A stretch of DNA of 64,000 bases from Nitrospinae bacterium CG11_big_fil_rev_8_21_14_0_20_45_15 (GCA_002787235.1 PCWG01000042.1:163689-227688); one strand, 5' to 3'; shown: positions 37,215-46,256, numbered from the stretch's first letter. The notes: generated by a model not told the origin, from the sequence alone. Numbers and translations are program-made.

Positions 37215-38073
37215 CTTTTCCCTCTTTTGGTAGAGGTAATGCAAATTCTATTCCAGAATTTAGAGGAATAATGATTGGAGGGGTATAGACGAGGTCAATA
37301 TCGTCCTTTTTTTCTTTTTCGTTGTGAGAGGTATCTTTGAGACCGAGCGATATTTCTACCGCACGGGGCAGACTGATTTTTGATGAAGCCGTGATTCCCA
37401 GTCTCTCGTCGCGCTCTTTTTCTTCTTCGGTTACGTTGCCAATGCCCTCTGCGAAAACTTCTTCGACCCATACCCCTCTGTGAGTGATGTCGGGATTGGG
37501 TTGAGATTCCTGCTCATTCTTGGGGATCATCTCCATCTGGTAATATCGGAACTTGAGATAAGCCACATTTTTCGCCAGCATGAAAAAATGCGAGTCACTT
37601 TCTTCAGGGCGGATGTAGGTGAAAAGGTTATCCCCCCGAATTTCTCTTTCCATTAAAATGATTCCTGTTTCCTTCGACTCCGGTAGTTCTCCCTGATAAA
37701 TCAAAGTTTCGTGTGCATGGTAGTTTTTTTCGGGGTCGCCACTCAAAGGCGGGGCGAACGTGACCATGCGAATGAAATTTTTGCCCCCCTGAAATGCCAA
37801 TTGTCGGGTTATTTTTTTATTGGCTTCTTCATTGAGAAAAGTGCGTTTTTCTGTCTGGATATATACCGGATAATTTGACTTTATTTTTTGCCCCAATTGT
37901 TGGGCGATGGTTCGCAAGCGTTGATGAAGTTCAGCTTTATCGTCACCAATTTCACGTGTTATTGTGCCGAGGCGGATGCCGCCCAAGGCCAGGGCGAGTA
38001 TGACACCGACGATGCTCAAGGATAAAATCAGCTCAAGCAGGGTGAATCCTTTTTCAGAGGAGTAATTTTTCAT
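37201..38073 (-). CDS. gspJ: Type II secretion minor pseudopilin GspJ
   Basis: 290 residues. Class III signal sequence SSEKGFTLLELILSLSIVG with Gly-Phe cleavage and Glu at +5. It is longer than many GspJ proteins (about 200), with an acidic/basic C-terminal region including a DVTEEE-rich stretch near 215-235. ATG at 38073, 6 bases after gspI. Minor pseudopilins I, J and K form the tip complex. Confidence 0.87.
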   Translation of the reverse strand: MKNYSSEKGFTLLELILSLSIVGVILALALGGIRLGTITREIGDDKAELHQRLRTIAQQLGQKIKSNYPVYIQTEKRTFLNEEANKKITRQLAFQGGKNFIRMVTFAPPLSGDPEKNYHAHETLIYQGELPESKETGIILMEREIRGDNLFTYIRPEESDSHFFMLAKNVAYLKFRYYQMEMIPKNEQESQPNPDITHRGVWVEEVFAEGIGNVTEEEKERDERLGITASSKISLPRAVEISLGLKDTSHNEKEKKDDIDLVYTPPIIIPLNSGIEFALPLPKEGKDEKA

Positions 38074-38079
38074 GAGAAT

Positions 38080-38775
38080 CTAAGGCACCCCGATCGTGAC
38101 ATTCCCAATGGAACTGCTTCCCGGGCTGGTTGCACCCGATATATTGAAGGAGCTGGTTGTTGTCGCTCCACAAATATTGGATGTGGGAGTCGTGGAAGTC
38201 GTTGGCGTTGTACTTGTGCTGGGTGCAGTGGAGGGGTCACTTCCACCGGTTTCTTCGGCGGCAGTTTCCCCTTCGGCGGCAGAAAGGGTTCCCGATCCCC
38301 CCAGAAAAAGTTTTTTGAGTACGGCGTCGGTTTTGGGGTAGCTTTCACCTTCCAAAAAAAGAGAGGTGACCTGTATGTTTTTTTCGTCGTTGCCGTCTTT
38401 CCAGACAATGGTTAGCAAAATTTTCTTGAGCTGGAGCTGATAGTCTTCGTTGTTGAAGGGCGAATCGTAAGGGCTGATTTCAGCAGACCAGAAATAGGGT
38501 GCTTCAAGGGGGCCGGAGGTTTCGGTGATCTGGTAGTTGAGCAACTCCAATTCGTTGAGTTTGGAATTTGCGAGTGTTGCGGCCTTCAGATACTGTTCGG
38601 ACAGACTGGAGGATTTGATCCCTCCAGAAAATAGTTGCAGTAAGGTGACGAAGCTAACGGAAAGAATCGCCATCGCAACGATGACCTCAAGCAGAGAGAA
38701 ACCACGTTCACTTTTCTTTGGGTTCGATCTGCTCGATTCGACTAGAGCCGGTAATGGGGTCCACTGTAATGACAT
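38080..38775 (-). CDS. gspI: Type II secretion minor pseudopilin GspI
   Basis: 231 residues. Prepilin cleavage site in KKSERGFSLLEVIVAMAILS, with Gly at residue 25. The only usable start is ATG at 38775, which lies 68 bases inside gspH, giving a longer leader than usual. Residues 1-160 fit GspI; the last 70 are a low-complexity tail of Thr, Ser, Pro and Gly (PSTAPSTSTTPTTSTTPTS) not expected in the family, where typical length is about 125-150. The tail may be an exposed linker or a frame run-on. Confidence 0.83.
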   Translation of the reverse strand: MSLQWTPLPALVESSRSNPKKSERGFSLLEVIVAMAILSVSFVTLLQLFSGGIKSSSLSEQYLKAATLANSKLNELELLNYQITETSGPLEAPYFWSAEISPYDSPFNNEDYQLQLKKILLTIVWKDGNDEKNIQVTSLFLEGESYPKTDAVLKKLFLGGSGTLSAAEGETAAEETGGSDPSTAPSTSTTPTTSTTPTSNICGATTTSSFNISGATSPGSSSIGNVTIGVP

Positions 38776-39208
38776 AGACAGAGTCTGAATCTTCAGTTTT
38801 TTTAGGTTCGATCCGAATGCTTCCGCCTGAGGCGTTCCCTTGCGGGTAAAATTCTATAGAGAATACACCCGCAGATACGGGCGTCCCCTTGTTTGAGTAC
38901 TGGGAGATGCGGGCGTCGCCTTCGATAGTTCTTTCTATTTGCTTTTCTTCAGAATCAGAAGTTCCAAGCCAATACCGGTTTTCGTCGATATCTGCGTGGA
39001 AGCTGAAGCGTTTCTTTTTGGAGACAGCCGTGTTGCGAGCTAGTTTCAGCGCGGCGTTGATCTTGCGTGTGACTGACTGAAGTTGAATACGCTCTACGGT
39101 TGAGATCAGAAAAGGCGCAGTCATTCCAGCGATGAATCCCATCAATACCAGGACGAGGACCAGTTCCAGCAGTGTGAAGCCGTTCCGATCACTCCTTACT
39201 TTTTGCAT
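38708..39208 (-). CDS. gspH: Type II secretion minor pseudopilin GspH
   Basis: 166 residues. Leader SDRNGFTLLELVLVLVLMG with Gly-Phe cleavage and Glu +5; C-terminal part reads as a GspH/FimT beta domain. ATG at 39208 with GGAAG upstream; it overlaps gspG by 20 bases. The frame is open to 39274, but that would add residues before a standard leader. gspI begins inside its last 68 bases. Confidence 0.87.
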   Translation of the reverse strand: MQKVRSDRNGFTLLELVLVLVLMGFIAGMTAPFLISTVERIQLQSVTRKINAALKLARNTAVSKKKRFSFHADIDENRYWLGTSDSEEKQIERTIEGDARISQYSNKGTPVSAGVFSIEFYPQGNASGGSIRIEPKKTEDSDSVYVITVDPITGSSRIEQIEPKEK

Positions 39209-39623
39209 TGAAATGCTTCCAGCTGACAATGTCTTGATCGTAGTCCTCCCCACCTTCTGCGTTATCGGCTCCATAAGAAATCAAGTCGTACTCCCCATGA
39301 TCGCCTGGCGATTTATAAACGAAGGGGTGATCCCATGGATCGTTTGGAATTGCCTTTTTCAAATAAGGTTGAATGGCCTCCAGCCCTTGATCGGTCGTTG
39401 GGTATTTGTGTTTTTCCAGACGATAAAGATCCAGACCCTGACCCAAAAGTTCAATTTGTGCTTGCGCATCCTGTTGTTTGGCTTTATCAACCTGTCCGAG
39501 AAATTTGGGCACTACTTGTCCGGCGAGCAAGGCTAAAATGACCATGACCACCATGAGCTCAATCAGGGTGAATCCGTCCTGAGAGGTGGGATGTCGTCGT
39601 GTTTTGTTCCGTTTTAAGTTCAT
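39189..39623 (-). CDS. gspG: Type II secretion major pseudopilin GspG
   Basis: 144 residues. Leader SQDGFTLIELMVVMVILALL, then the pseudopilin core with YRLEKHKYPTTDQGL, NDPWDHPFVY and the calcium-loop-like DLISYGADNAEGGEDYDQDI. These are the hallmarks of GspG rather than type IV pilin. ATG at 39623, 27 bases after gspF. Forms the shaft of the pseudopilus. Confidence 0.96.
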   Translation of the reverse strand: MNLKRNKTRRHPTSQDGFTLIELMVVMVILALLAGQVVPKFLGQVDKAKQQDAQAQIELLGQGLDLYRLEKHKYPTTDQGLEAIQPYLKKAIPNDPWDHPFVYKSPGDHGEYDLISYGADNAEGGEDYDQDIVSWKHFNAKSKE

Positions 39624-39650
39624 AGCAAAAGAGAATGGGTTGAAGATGGT

Positions 39651-40877
39651 TTAAAAAGTAACGTCGTTCACACTGAAAATTCCAACCAACATAGAAATGA
39701 CGATGAAGCCGATGACCACCGCCATGATCAATATCATTAAAGGCGCGATCATTGAAACCAGTTGTTTGATAGAACGTTCGACCTCTTTATCGTAAGTGGC
39801 GGAGACCTTTTCAAGCATTTCGTCGAGATTTCCCGATTGTTCGCCGATCGTAATCATGTGCACGGCAAGGGGCGGAAAGACTCCGGTTTCTTGCAATGGG
39901 GTAGAAAGTCCGCGACCGCTTTTGAGACCTTTGTGAATGACGTGCATGGCCTCACCGATGACCCGGTTCCCCAAAATGCTGGCGACAATGGTTAACGCGG
40001 CAAGAACGGGAACGCCGCTTTGCAATAGGGTAGACAAGGTTCTGCTGAACCGTGAAATCTCAATTTTTCGAATCAATGGACCGATCACCGGTAGATTGAG
40101 CAGGAAACCATCCCATTTCAAGCGTCCGGCGGGGGTCTTGATGAATAAATAAAATGCGATGATGGTGACCACCATGCCAATGAAAATAGTCCACCAGTAA
40201 CTCCTCAAAAAGGAACTGATGGCGAGCATGAGCTGGGTGATCAAGGGCAAGGCATCTCCCATGTCCTCAAAAAGTTGTGACAGTTGCGGTATAACGACGG
40301 TGATGAGAACGGTGAGGGCGGCACCTCCAAACAGGATCAGAACCACGGGGTAGATCATGGCACTGAGAATGCTGGCTTTGAGTTCCTCTGAACTTTCCAG
40401 AAATCCTGAAAGGCGCATGAGCGAGGGGCCCAAGGTTCCTCCCGCTTCACCTGCACGGATCATGTTCACATATAACTTTGAAAAAATTTGCGGATATTCT
40501 GCAAGCGCGTCGGCAAGGGAACTGCCGGCGTGAACTTTATCTTTCAATGCGGTCAAAATCACACGACTTTGCGGTCTTTGCGCCAACTGCGCGAGTACGC
40601 CCAGACTTTTATCGATCGTAAAGCCGGAATCGAGAAGGGTGGACAATTGCTGGGTAATGTCCATCAATTCGCGCGCGGGTATGCTTTCTTCCTTCTTCAA
40701 ATTGAGAGAAGTGCGGGGCATGTTGAATTTTATGCCCGGACTCTTGGCGGTGACCTCAATGGGAAAATAGTTCAGATTTCTTACACTCTGAACCGCTTTG
40801 GAATAGTCCGGTGCCTCTACATTGCCTTCGCAAAATTTTCCAGTCTGATCGGTCGCTTTGTAAAAATAGAGGGTCAT
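39651..40877 (-). CDS. gspF: Type II secretion inner-membrane platform protein GspF
   Basis: 408 residues. Two homologous GspF domains (about 70-195 and 270-400), with membrane helices near 170-190, 220-240 and 378-400 and the AGEAGGTLG and IGEQSGNLDEML motifs. The N-terminal segment begins TLYFYKATDQTGK, typical of the family. I chose the ATG at 40877; a TTG three codons earlier is possible. A 142-base gap separates it from gspE, the largest gap in the operon. Confidence 0.94.
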   Translation of the reverse strand: MTLYFYKATDQTGKFCEGNVEAPDYSKAVQSVRNLNYFPIEVTAKSPGIKFNMPRTSLNLKKEESIPARELMDITQQLSTLLDSGFTIDKSLGVLAQLAQRPQSRVILTALKDKVHAGSSLADALAEYPQIFSKLYVNMIRAGEAGGTLGPSLMRLSGFLESSEELKASILSAMIYPVVLILFGGAALTVLITVVIPQLSQLFEDMGDALPLITQLMLAISSFLRSYWWTIFIGMVVTIIAFYLFIKTPAGRLKWDGFLLNLPVIGPLIRKIEISRFSRTLSTLLQSGVPVLAALTIVASILGNRVIGEAMHVIHKGLKSGRGLSTPLQETGVFPPLAVHMITIGEQSGNLDEMLEKVSATYDKEVERSIKQLVSMIAPLMILIMAVVIGFIVISMLVGIFSVNDVTF

Positions 40878-41019
40878 AATGCTCAAACAATGTTGAAAAG
40901 CAAAGTTTATAGATGCTTGTTCTAAAATTTAGCCGTTGTCTTATAAAATCAAGTTGTGGCTTGAAAAAATATGCGGTGAAGGCACAAATCGATTCGATGG
41001 TTTCTTTAAAAAATTTATT

Positions 41020-42723
41020 TTAAACCTGATCGTTCATAGTGACGCGTAATATTTCTTCAACAGTCGTGATGCCTTTCATAACCTTGTGCCAGCCATCGTC
41101 TCGCAAGCGACGCATGCCTTTTTGGATGCCTGCATCGCGGATAACATGCGCACTGGCTTTGCTAATGATCAGTTTTCGTATGTCGTCATCAATGACCAGA
41201 AGTTCATAGATACCGACACGCCCTCGAAAGCCAGTCTGATTGCATTCCTCACAACCGCGTCCACGATAGGCGGTCATACCGGGCTTCCAGTCCGATCCGA
41301 TTTCTTCTATAAACTGGTCCGGGAGAGCAACGGGTTCTTTGCAGTTCTTACAAATGATTCGGACCAGTCTCTGTGCGAGTACTCCCAAAAGAGCTGATGA
41401 AAGCAGGTAACTTTCTACCCCCATATCGAGCAAGCGCGAAACGGCTCCCGCCGCATCGTTGGTGTGCAGGGTGCTGAAAACCATATGCCCGGTCAGTGCC
41501 GCTTGAATCGATATGTCTGCAGTTTCTGAATCGCGGATTTCCCCGACCATGATGACGTCGGGATCCTGTCGCACGATGGAACGCAGTCCCTGTGCAAAGG
41601 TGAGCCCGATTTGCGGTTTGACGTGGATTTGGTTCACGCCCTTCAATTGATACTCCACCGGATCTTCGATGGTGATTATTTTTTTGTCGCTGGTGTTGAT
41701 TTTTTCCAGTGCGGCGTAAAGTGTTGTTGTCTTTCCACTACCCGTGGGGCCTGTGACCAGTAACTTTCCATAAGGTTTTTGGATGAGCGCGCTGAACTGC
41801 TTCAACTCCTTTTCCGGGAATCCCAAAAAGTCGAGATCGACCGCCAGATTGCCGCGATCGAGAATACGCATGACCACACTTTCCCCGTACAGGGTGGGCA
41901 GGGTGGAAACACGCATGTCAATGTCCTTGCCCTGAATTTTCAGCTTGATGCGACCGTCCTGTGGCAAGCGCCGCTCGGAGATATCGAGCTTGGCCATTAT
42001 TTTTATACGTGTGGTGATGGCGGAGTTGAGTCGCTTTGGCGGAGATTCAACTTCGTGCAAGATGCCATCGACACGGTAACGCAGGATCAAATCTTCAGCG
42101 AAAGGTTCCAAATGAATGTCACTGGCCCCCATGTCAATGCCCCGGGTGATGATATGGTTCACCAATTTGATGACGGGTGCTTCGGAAGCCATATCGCGGA
42201 TATGCTCAGCACTCTCCTCATCATTTTCAAAACCGCCTTCTTCTTGGGCAATCTGGCCGACCATGCGGTCCATTGCAGAACCACCTTGACCGTAATAAAG
42301 CTCAATCGCCGCTACAATATCCTCTTCGCTGGCGAGACAAATCTTTACCTCCATGCCGAGTGATACTTTTAAATTTTCAATGGTGTACCAATCGAAAGGA
42401 TTGAAGACGACCAATCTCAAAGCTCCTCCAATGATTTCCAATGGAAGAATCATTTTTTCGCGCAGGAACGATTCAGGAATATCTACTCCTTTAACAGGGA
42501 GTTCCTTGTTTTCAAAATCAACCTTTTTAAGGTAGGGGATCCCCAGTTCCTTGCTGAGTGTGTCCAATAGCACCTGAGCATGGATGTAACCATGATCGAC
42601 TAGCACCTTGCCGATGTACTTGCCGTTGAGAAGATTTTTCTCTTTGAGTTCGTTGAACGCTTTAGAGTTGATCTTGTTGTGTCGGAGCAGAATGCGCTCT
42701 ATAGGATCAGATTTTTTTAACAT
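41020..42723 (-). CDS. gspE: Type II secretion traffic ATPase GspE
   Basis: 567 residues. N-terminal MshEN/GspE-N domain, then the ATPase core: Walker A in VTGPTGSGKTTTLY (about 337), Asp box, Walker B in VGEIRDSETADI, His box HMVFSTLHTNDA. A four-cysteine zinc motif (CKNC and CEEC, about 470-512) is present, as in GspE and PilB. It powers pseudopilus assembly. ATG at 42723, 23 bases after gspC. Confidence 0.96.
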   Translation of the reverse strand: MLKKSDPIERILLRHNKINSKAFNELKEKNLLNGKYIGKVLVDHGYIHAQVLLDTLSKELGIPYLKKVDFENKELPVKGVDIPESFLREKMILPLEIIGGALRLVVFNPFDWYTIENLKVSLGMEVKICLASEEDIVAAIELYYGQGGSAMDRMVGQIAQEEGGFENDEESAEHIRDMASEAPVIKLVNHIITRGIDMGASDIHLEPFAEDLILRYRVDGILHEVESPPKRLNSAITTRIKIMAKLDISERRLPQDGRIKLKIQGKDIDMRVSTLPTLYGESVVMRILDRGNLAVDLDFLGFPEKELKQFSALIQKPYGKLLVTGPTGSGKTTTLYAALEKINTSDKKIITIEDPVEYQLKGVNQIHVKPQIGLTFAQGLRSIVRQDPDVIMVGEIRDSETADISIQAALTGHMVFSTLHTNDAAGAVSRLLDMGVESYLLSSALLGVLAQRLVRIICKNCKEPVALPDQFIEEIGSDWKPGMTAYRGRGCEECNQTGFRGRVGIYELLVIDDDIRKLIISKASAHVIRDAGIQKGMRRLRDDGWHKVMKGITTVEEILRVTMNDQV

Positions 42724-42746
42724 GGGCCATTCTTCAAAAAATGTGA

Positions 42747-43520
42747 TTATCCAGCACTACCGGAAACATGAAACCGTTCTTCCCTGAAAGCAGGTGGTGG
42801 CACGGGAACAGGAACGGGTGCAGGTGCGGCTTGGGGTGGTGGCTGATGATTTGCTGAATCTTGCTTCCGTGAAGCTTTTTCATTATTACTGTGAACCTTG
42901 ATTTTTTGAGGCGAAAAGTCTTTGGCTTTATGAAACATTTCTCCGCCTCTGCGCTCGATTTTTTGATCCGGTGACCTTTGCGTCAAATTGACCAACAGAA
43001 GTCCACCTCTCTTGTTGTCCATCGTGACGAGTTCTTTTTCAATCTTTACGATTTCGTAACCGCTGATCTGTTCACCAACGGAATAACCGCGTCGTTTGAT
43101 GTTTTTCTTGGTGACTTTATTGCCCGGTTCGGTGACCGCGTAATCTCCTTCTAATATGGCGATATTTTTCCCATTCAGCAACAACACGCCTTTCAATTGT
43201 AAATTGGGCGGCGGTGGCGGTGGCGGACCGGGATCCACGATTGCCGAAGTTGGAGGAGGCGGTGGCGGTGGTGGAGGTGGTGCATATTCCTGCCTTTGTT
43301 TGCGGAAAAGATTGCCAGCACTCACATCGTCTACAGCATTGGGCGAATAGACCGGACGGTTCAGTTTCAACTTCTGGAAGATTTTGGGGACAGGGCGAAG
43401 AGCCTCACCATCCACGCGAGCAGGATATTTGGGTTGGGTCCAGGTTTTGATCCCCCAAACAGATAAGGCTAGAATCACCACGACCAGAGTAAAATTTACA
43501 GCCGGTATTATATGCTTCAC
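42747..43520 (-). CDS. gspC: Type II secretion protein GspC with proline-rich linker
   Basis: 257 residues. One N-terminal transmembrane helix (FTLVVVILALSVWGIKTW, about 10-27), a homology-region domain (about 100-180: LQLKGVLLLNGKNIAILEGD, then EPGNKVTKK and GEQISGYEIVKIEKELV), and a proline-rich tail. Two poly-proline runs of 10 and 7 residues flank a Thr-Ser-Ala linker between the helix and the HR domain. No C-terminal PDZ domain is seen; the tail is Pro/Ala/Gln-rich instead. Start is GTG at 43520. First gene of the operon. Confidence 0.86.
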   Translation of the reverse strand: MKHIIPAVNFTLVVVILALSVWGIKTWTQPKYPARVDGEALRPVPKIFQKLKLNRPVYSPNAVDDVSAGNLFRKQRQEYAPPPPPPPPPPTSAIVDPGPPPPPPPNLQLKGVLLLNGKNIAILEGDYAVTEPGNKVTKKNIKRRGYSVGEQISGYEIVKIEKELVTMDNKRGGLLLVNLTQRSPDQKIERRGGEMFHKAKDFSPQKIKVHSNNEKASRKQDSANHQPPPQAAPAPVPVPVPPPAFREERFHVSGSAG

Positions 43521-43780
43521 AATTCCCCGGGAATTTTCAGTGAACTAATTATGTAAGTTAATGAATTTATTGGTGTTTGTCAAGTTTTGCCCCTTTGATG
43601 AATGGCTTTTGAAATGTTTGTTTTCCGTGCCGAATTCACACTTTGGTTTCTTATTCGCCTACCCATGCTATTATCTTTTCGGTAGTTGGGGCATGGGCCT
43701 TGACTTTTTTAAAGAGGAGTTTATTCTTGATCCTGTCAAAAAAACGTCCTCTTTCACTAATATTTTAATAGATAAGCAAA

Positions 43781-44134
43781 ATGAGTGCCCAAAAAATATT
43801 ATCCGATCTAAAAAAACATTTCCCGCTTCGTGTTTATGGGAAAGGCCAGGTGGTAGAGTTGTTCCGCGAGATGGGCTGTTACATCGACAAAAAGACTCCG
43901 CTCGAGGTGATCGATGCGTTTCGGGACAATGAGTCTGGGGAAATTGTTTGTTATGTTGCTTTTGGGGAACAGAAAGCCACGGCGGCTTTGACCAATTTGA
44001 AGCTGGATATCACGCACCCGCTTTACCGGGTGGTGAAAAACTATCGCAATGATGTGGCTCAAGCACTCGCCACTCCAGATGCGGGGAACATTAACAAAGG
44101 CTCATTCCGCATCGGCGATCTGTACAAAAAGTAG
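43781..44134 (+). CDS. Small protein of unknown function
   Basis: 117 residues, not recognised. A soluble alpha/beta composition, with a FPLRVYGKGQVVELF segment and several basic patches; no signal, membrane helix or metal motif. ATG at 43781 without a strong ribosome site. It is divergent from the gsp operon and convergent with the radical SAM gene, with a hairpin-rich stretch between them. A longer overlapping frame at 43561-43932 looks like noise. Confidence 0.65.
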   Translation: MSAQKILSDLKKHFPLRVYGKGQVVELFREMGCYIDKKTPLEVIDAFRDNESGEIVCYVAFGEQKATAALTNLKLDITHPLYRVVKNYRNDVAQALATPDAGNINKGSFRIGDLYKK

Positions 44135-44203
44135 GCAGGCCACGCCTGCGCGGGATATAGAGCTTTTAAAAAAAGTCGCCTGACTGGTGTATCAATCGCG
44201 TCA

Positions 44204-44316
44204 GCCAGTAGCTTCCAGCGGCTTCGCCGATTGCGCAAGGCAGGCGTGGATGTATAAATGGCATTAGCCAATAGCCCCCGGCGGCTTCGCCGGTAGCCGC
44301 CAGCGGTTTCGCCGGA
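44204..44316. repeat. Three short GGCGGCTTCGCC-type hairpin repeats
   Basis: GCCAGTAGCTTCCAGCGGCTTCGCCG at 44204-44229 and GCCAATAGCCCCCGGCGGCTTCGCCG at 44267-44292 are near copies (each 26 bases; only pieces shown here), and CCAGCGGTTTCGCCGG at 44300-44315 is a third shorter copy. Each can fold as a hairpin around TTCG. They end against the stop codon of the radical SAM gene, as REP-like elements often do. Confidence 0.6.
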
Positions 44317-45663
44317 TCAGTCGCTGGATTCCGAGTTGATGAACTTTTTGAGGAAGGGAAACATCGCTCCGCGTTTTTCGATCATCTCCTCGCGTGATTT
44401 TTTGACCACCGCTTCGTCGATCAGGATGATATCGCGTTCCTCGGCATAACGTTCGATGCCCTTGACCACCATTCCGCGCGCAAATGAAGGGATGCGTTCC
44501 AGGCGTTGCTGCGCTTCCGGTGTCCATTTCACACGGTACTCGACTTCCAGTCCCAGCGTGTCCTCGACTTTCAAAGTGATTTCCTTATTGCCGTATTTGC
44601 CCGGCTCGTAATCACAAGACGGATCTTCCGCCATGTAATTTCCCGTTTCCGCAAAAGCCCGAGCCCGGCAACCCGAGCACATCGAGGAAAACTCACAAGA
44701 CCCGCATTTCCCTTCCAGTTTCTTGCGATCACGTAAATCCTGCATCAGTTTGGAATTGTACCAGAGATCTTTGAAGCTGGATGTTTTCAGGTTCCCGACC
44801 GGCTCCTCAATGAAGGGGCAGGGAGTGAGATTACCTTCGGGTGTGATCCGGCTGTAATGCGTAGCCGCCGGGCAACCCCCGGTATAAGTACGTGTGTAAA
44901 CCGAATCGGCATCATTCTCGTAAACGACGCGTTTGTATTGCGGCGCACATTTCGAGTTGATCATCAAACGACCCTTGTATTGCATCTGCAGATCATAAAG
45001 CGTTTTGAGAGCTTCTTCGTAGGCCGCGTTGGAGATGTCGGTATTGCCCTGTCCGCGTCCGGTGCAGACGAGGAAATACAGATTGAAGGCCATGGCTCCG
45101 ATTTTTTCCGCGTAGGCGACAACCTCTGGGATTTCCTTGTAGTTCATGTCCGAAACCGACATCTGAATCAGAAAATCGACACCGACCTCATTGAGAATAT
45201 CGAAAGCCTTGGTGGAATTTTCCCAAGCCTGATCGACGCCGCGAAATTTGTTGTGTTTGATCGCATCCATAGAATCTATGCTGATGCCGACTCCATGCGC
45301 TCCCGCTTCTTTTATCTTCTTGGCATTGGCGTGGTTGATGAGGGTGCCATTGGTACCCAGCACGACCATGAATTTCTTGTCTGCCGCATAACGGATGATC
45401 TCGTAAATATCAGGCCGCAACAAAGGTTCACCGCCGGTGAGAATGAGGAAAGCGTTGGGATTGACTTCAGCGATCTGGTCCACAACCCGGAAACATTCCT
45501 CCGTGTTCAACTCGTCCGTGCGGAACCCGCCGCGAAAGTCGGCATCCAGGTAGCAGTGATCGCAATTCAGATTGCAACGTTTCGTGAGGTTCCAGGAAAT
45601 CGAATAAGCCCTGAAGTCCATTTTTACAGGCGGTACTTGTACATCCGTTTCAGTAGTGCTCAT
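44317..45663 (-). CDS. Radical SAM/SPASM protein with C-terminal PCP-reductase-like domain
   Basis: 448 residues. The radical SAM cluster is CNLNCDHC (about 32-39), with the GGEPLL motif following. A SPASM-type auxiliary region holds many cysteines (CAPQYK, GGCPAATH, CPF, CGSCEFSSMCSGCRARA, about 250-355). The last 60 residues (from about VKWTPEAQQRLERIP) match the PCP_red motif seen at the end of protochlorophyllide-reductase-like BchB and in related proteins. This resembles the NirJ/AhbD heme-processing families, but the combination with PCP_red leaves the substrate open. ATG at 45663 with GGAGA upstream; GTG at 45681 is an alternative. Confidence 0.85.
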   Translation of the reverse strand: MSTTETDVQVPPVKMDFRAYSISWNLTKRCNLNCDHCYLDADFRGGFRTDELNTEECFRVVDQIAEVNPNAFLILTGGEPLLRPDIYEIIRYAADKKFMVVLGTNGTLINHANAKKIKEAGAHGVGISIDSMDAIKHNKFRGVDQAWENSTKAFDILNEVGVDFLIQMSVSDMNYKEIPEVVAYAEKIGAMAFNLYFLVCTGRGQGNTDISNAAYEEALKTLYDLQMQYKGRLMINSKCAPQYKRVVYENDADSVYTRTYTGGCPAATHYSRITPEGNLTPCPFIEEPVGNLKTSSFKDLWYNSKLMQDLRDRKKLEGKCGSCEFSSMCSGCRARAFAETGNYMAEDPSCDYEPGKYGNKEITLKVEDTLGLEVEYRVKWTPEAQQRLERIPSFARGMVVKGIERYAEERDIILIDEAVVKKSREEMIEKRGAMFPFLKKFINSESSD

Positions 45664-45969
45664 AGAAATATATATCTCCACTCAGCGCGGGGAAGGGCAA
45701 AGGCCTGCCATGCACAGATTAAGAATAAAAGGATAACTGTCCATTTCATAAATGGATACCTATCATAAAACCTTTTGGCCTCACAAACAAACGAAAATGG
45801 GGGAAAGCTTATTGAGAAAATGAAAAAGAGGAGATCAGTGTTTAATTTCAGTTACCGTATCGCTAGGAAAAACTCAGTCCTTCTGAGGGGCATTGAAGAA
45901 ATTTTACTGATAAACTTAATGATCTATTGTAAATCCAGCGGGGAAATGCAGAGCCACGGTCCCAATTCC

Positions 45970-46097
45970 GTCATTGCGAGGAGGCTGAAAGCCGAGGTGG
46001 CAATCCAGTTTGATTTTAGTTTTTCGGGATAAGAATAAGGGAATGATATTTGGAGTAATGGATCGCCATACTCCCTTCGGTCGTTCGCGATGGCGAT
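45970..46097. repeat. Dispersed inverted-repeat-like element (CATTGCGAGG type)
   Basis: It begins GTCATTGCGAGGAGGC and GTGGCAATCC, and ends GGATCGCCA through CTTCGGTCG to TCGCGATGGCG, the reversed form of the same words. Similar CATTGCGAGG...GCAATCC elements are widespread small non-autonomous repeats in many bacterial genomes; the assignment here is by recall. It does not encode a protein. Confidence 0.5.
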
Positions 46098-46157
46098 TTG
46101 GAACGGTTCTCGAATTTTTTGAGTGCGACTCTGCTGACGGCTCTGATTGAAAGCACT

Positions 46158-46256
46158 TTACGACTGCGGGTGAACGGCTTGTTCGACAATCACTGTTTCT
46201 TGCTCGGTCAGTTCGCAAAGATCGTAATAAAAATCAGTAAATTCAGCAGGGGGAGG
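46158..46256 (-). pseudogene. Possible remnant of a restriction/methylase-type C-terminus
   Basis: On the minus strand, the frame ending at TAA 46158-46160 reads about 35 residues ending EFTDFYYDLCEL, TEQETVIVEQAV and HPQS. The word DLxxLTExExxIVE is common at the C-terminus of large DNA methylase/restriction proteins. It is closed upstream by a stop and has no start, so it would be a decayed 3-prime end. Short and tentative. Confidence 0.25.

Noticed and set aside
38070..38408. 112-codon frame inside the gspI tail
   Set aside because: Pro/Lys-rich artefact in a second frame of a low-complexity segment.
44135..44316. Short repeats near 44200 taken for a CRISPR array
   Set aside because: Units are of unequal length, only three exist, and spacers are not regular; hairpin repeats explain them better.
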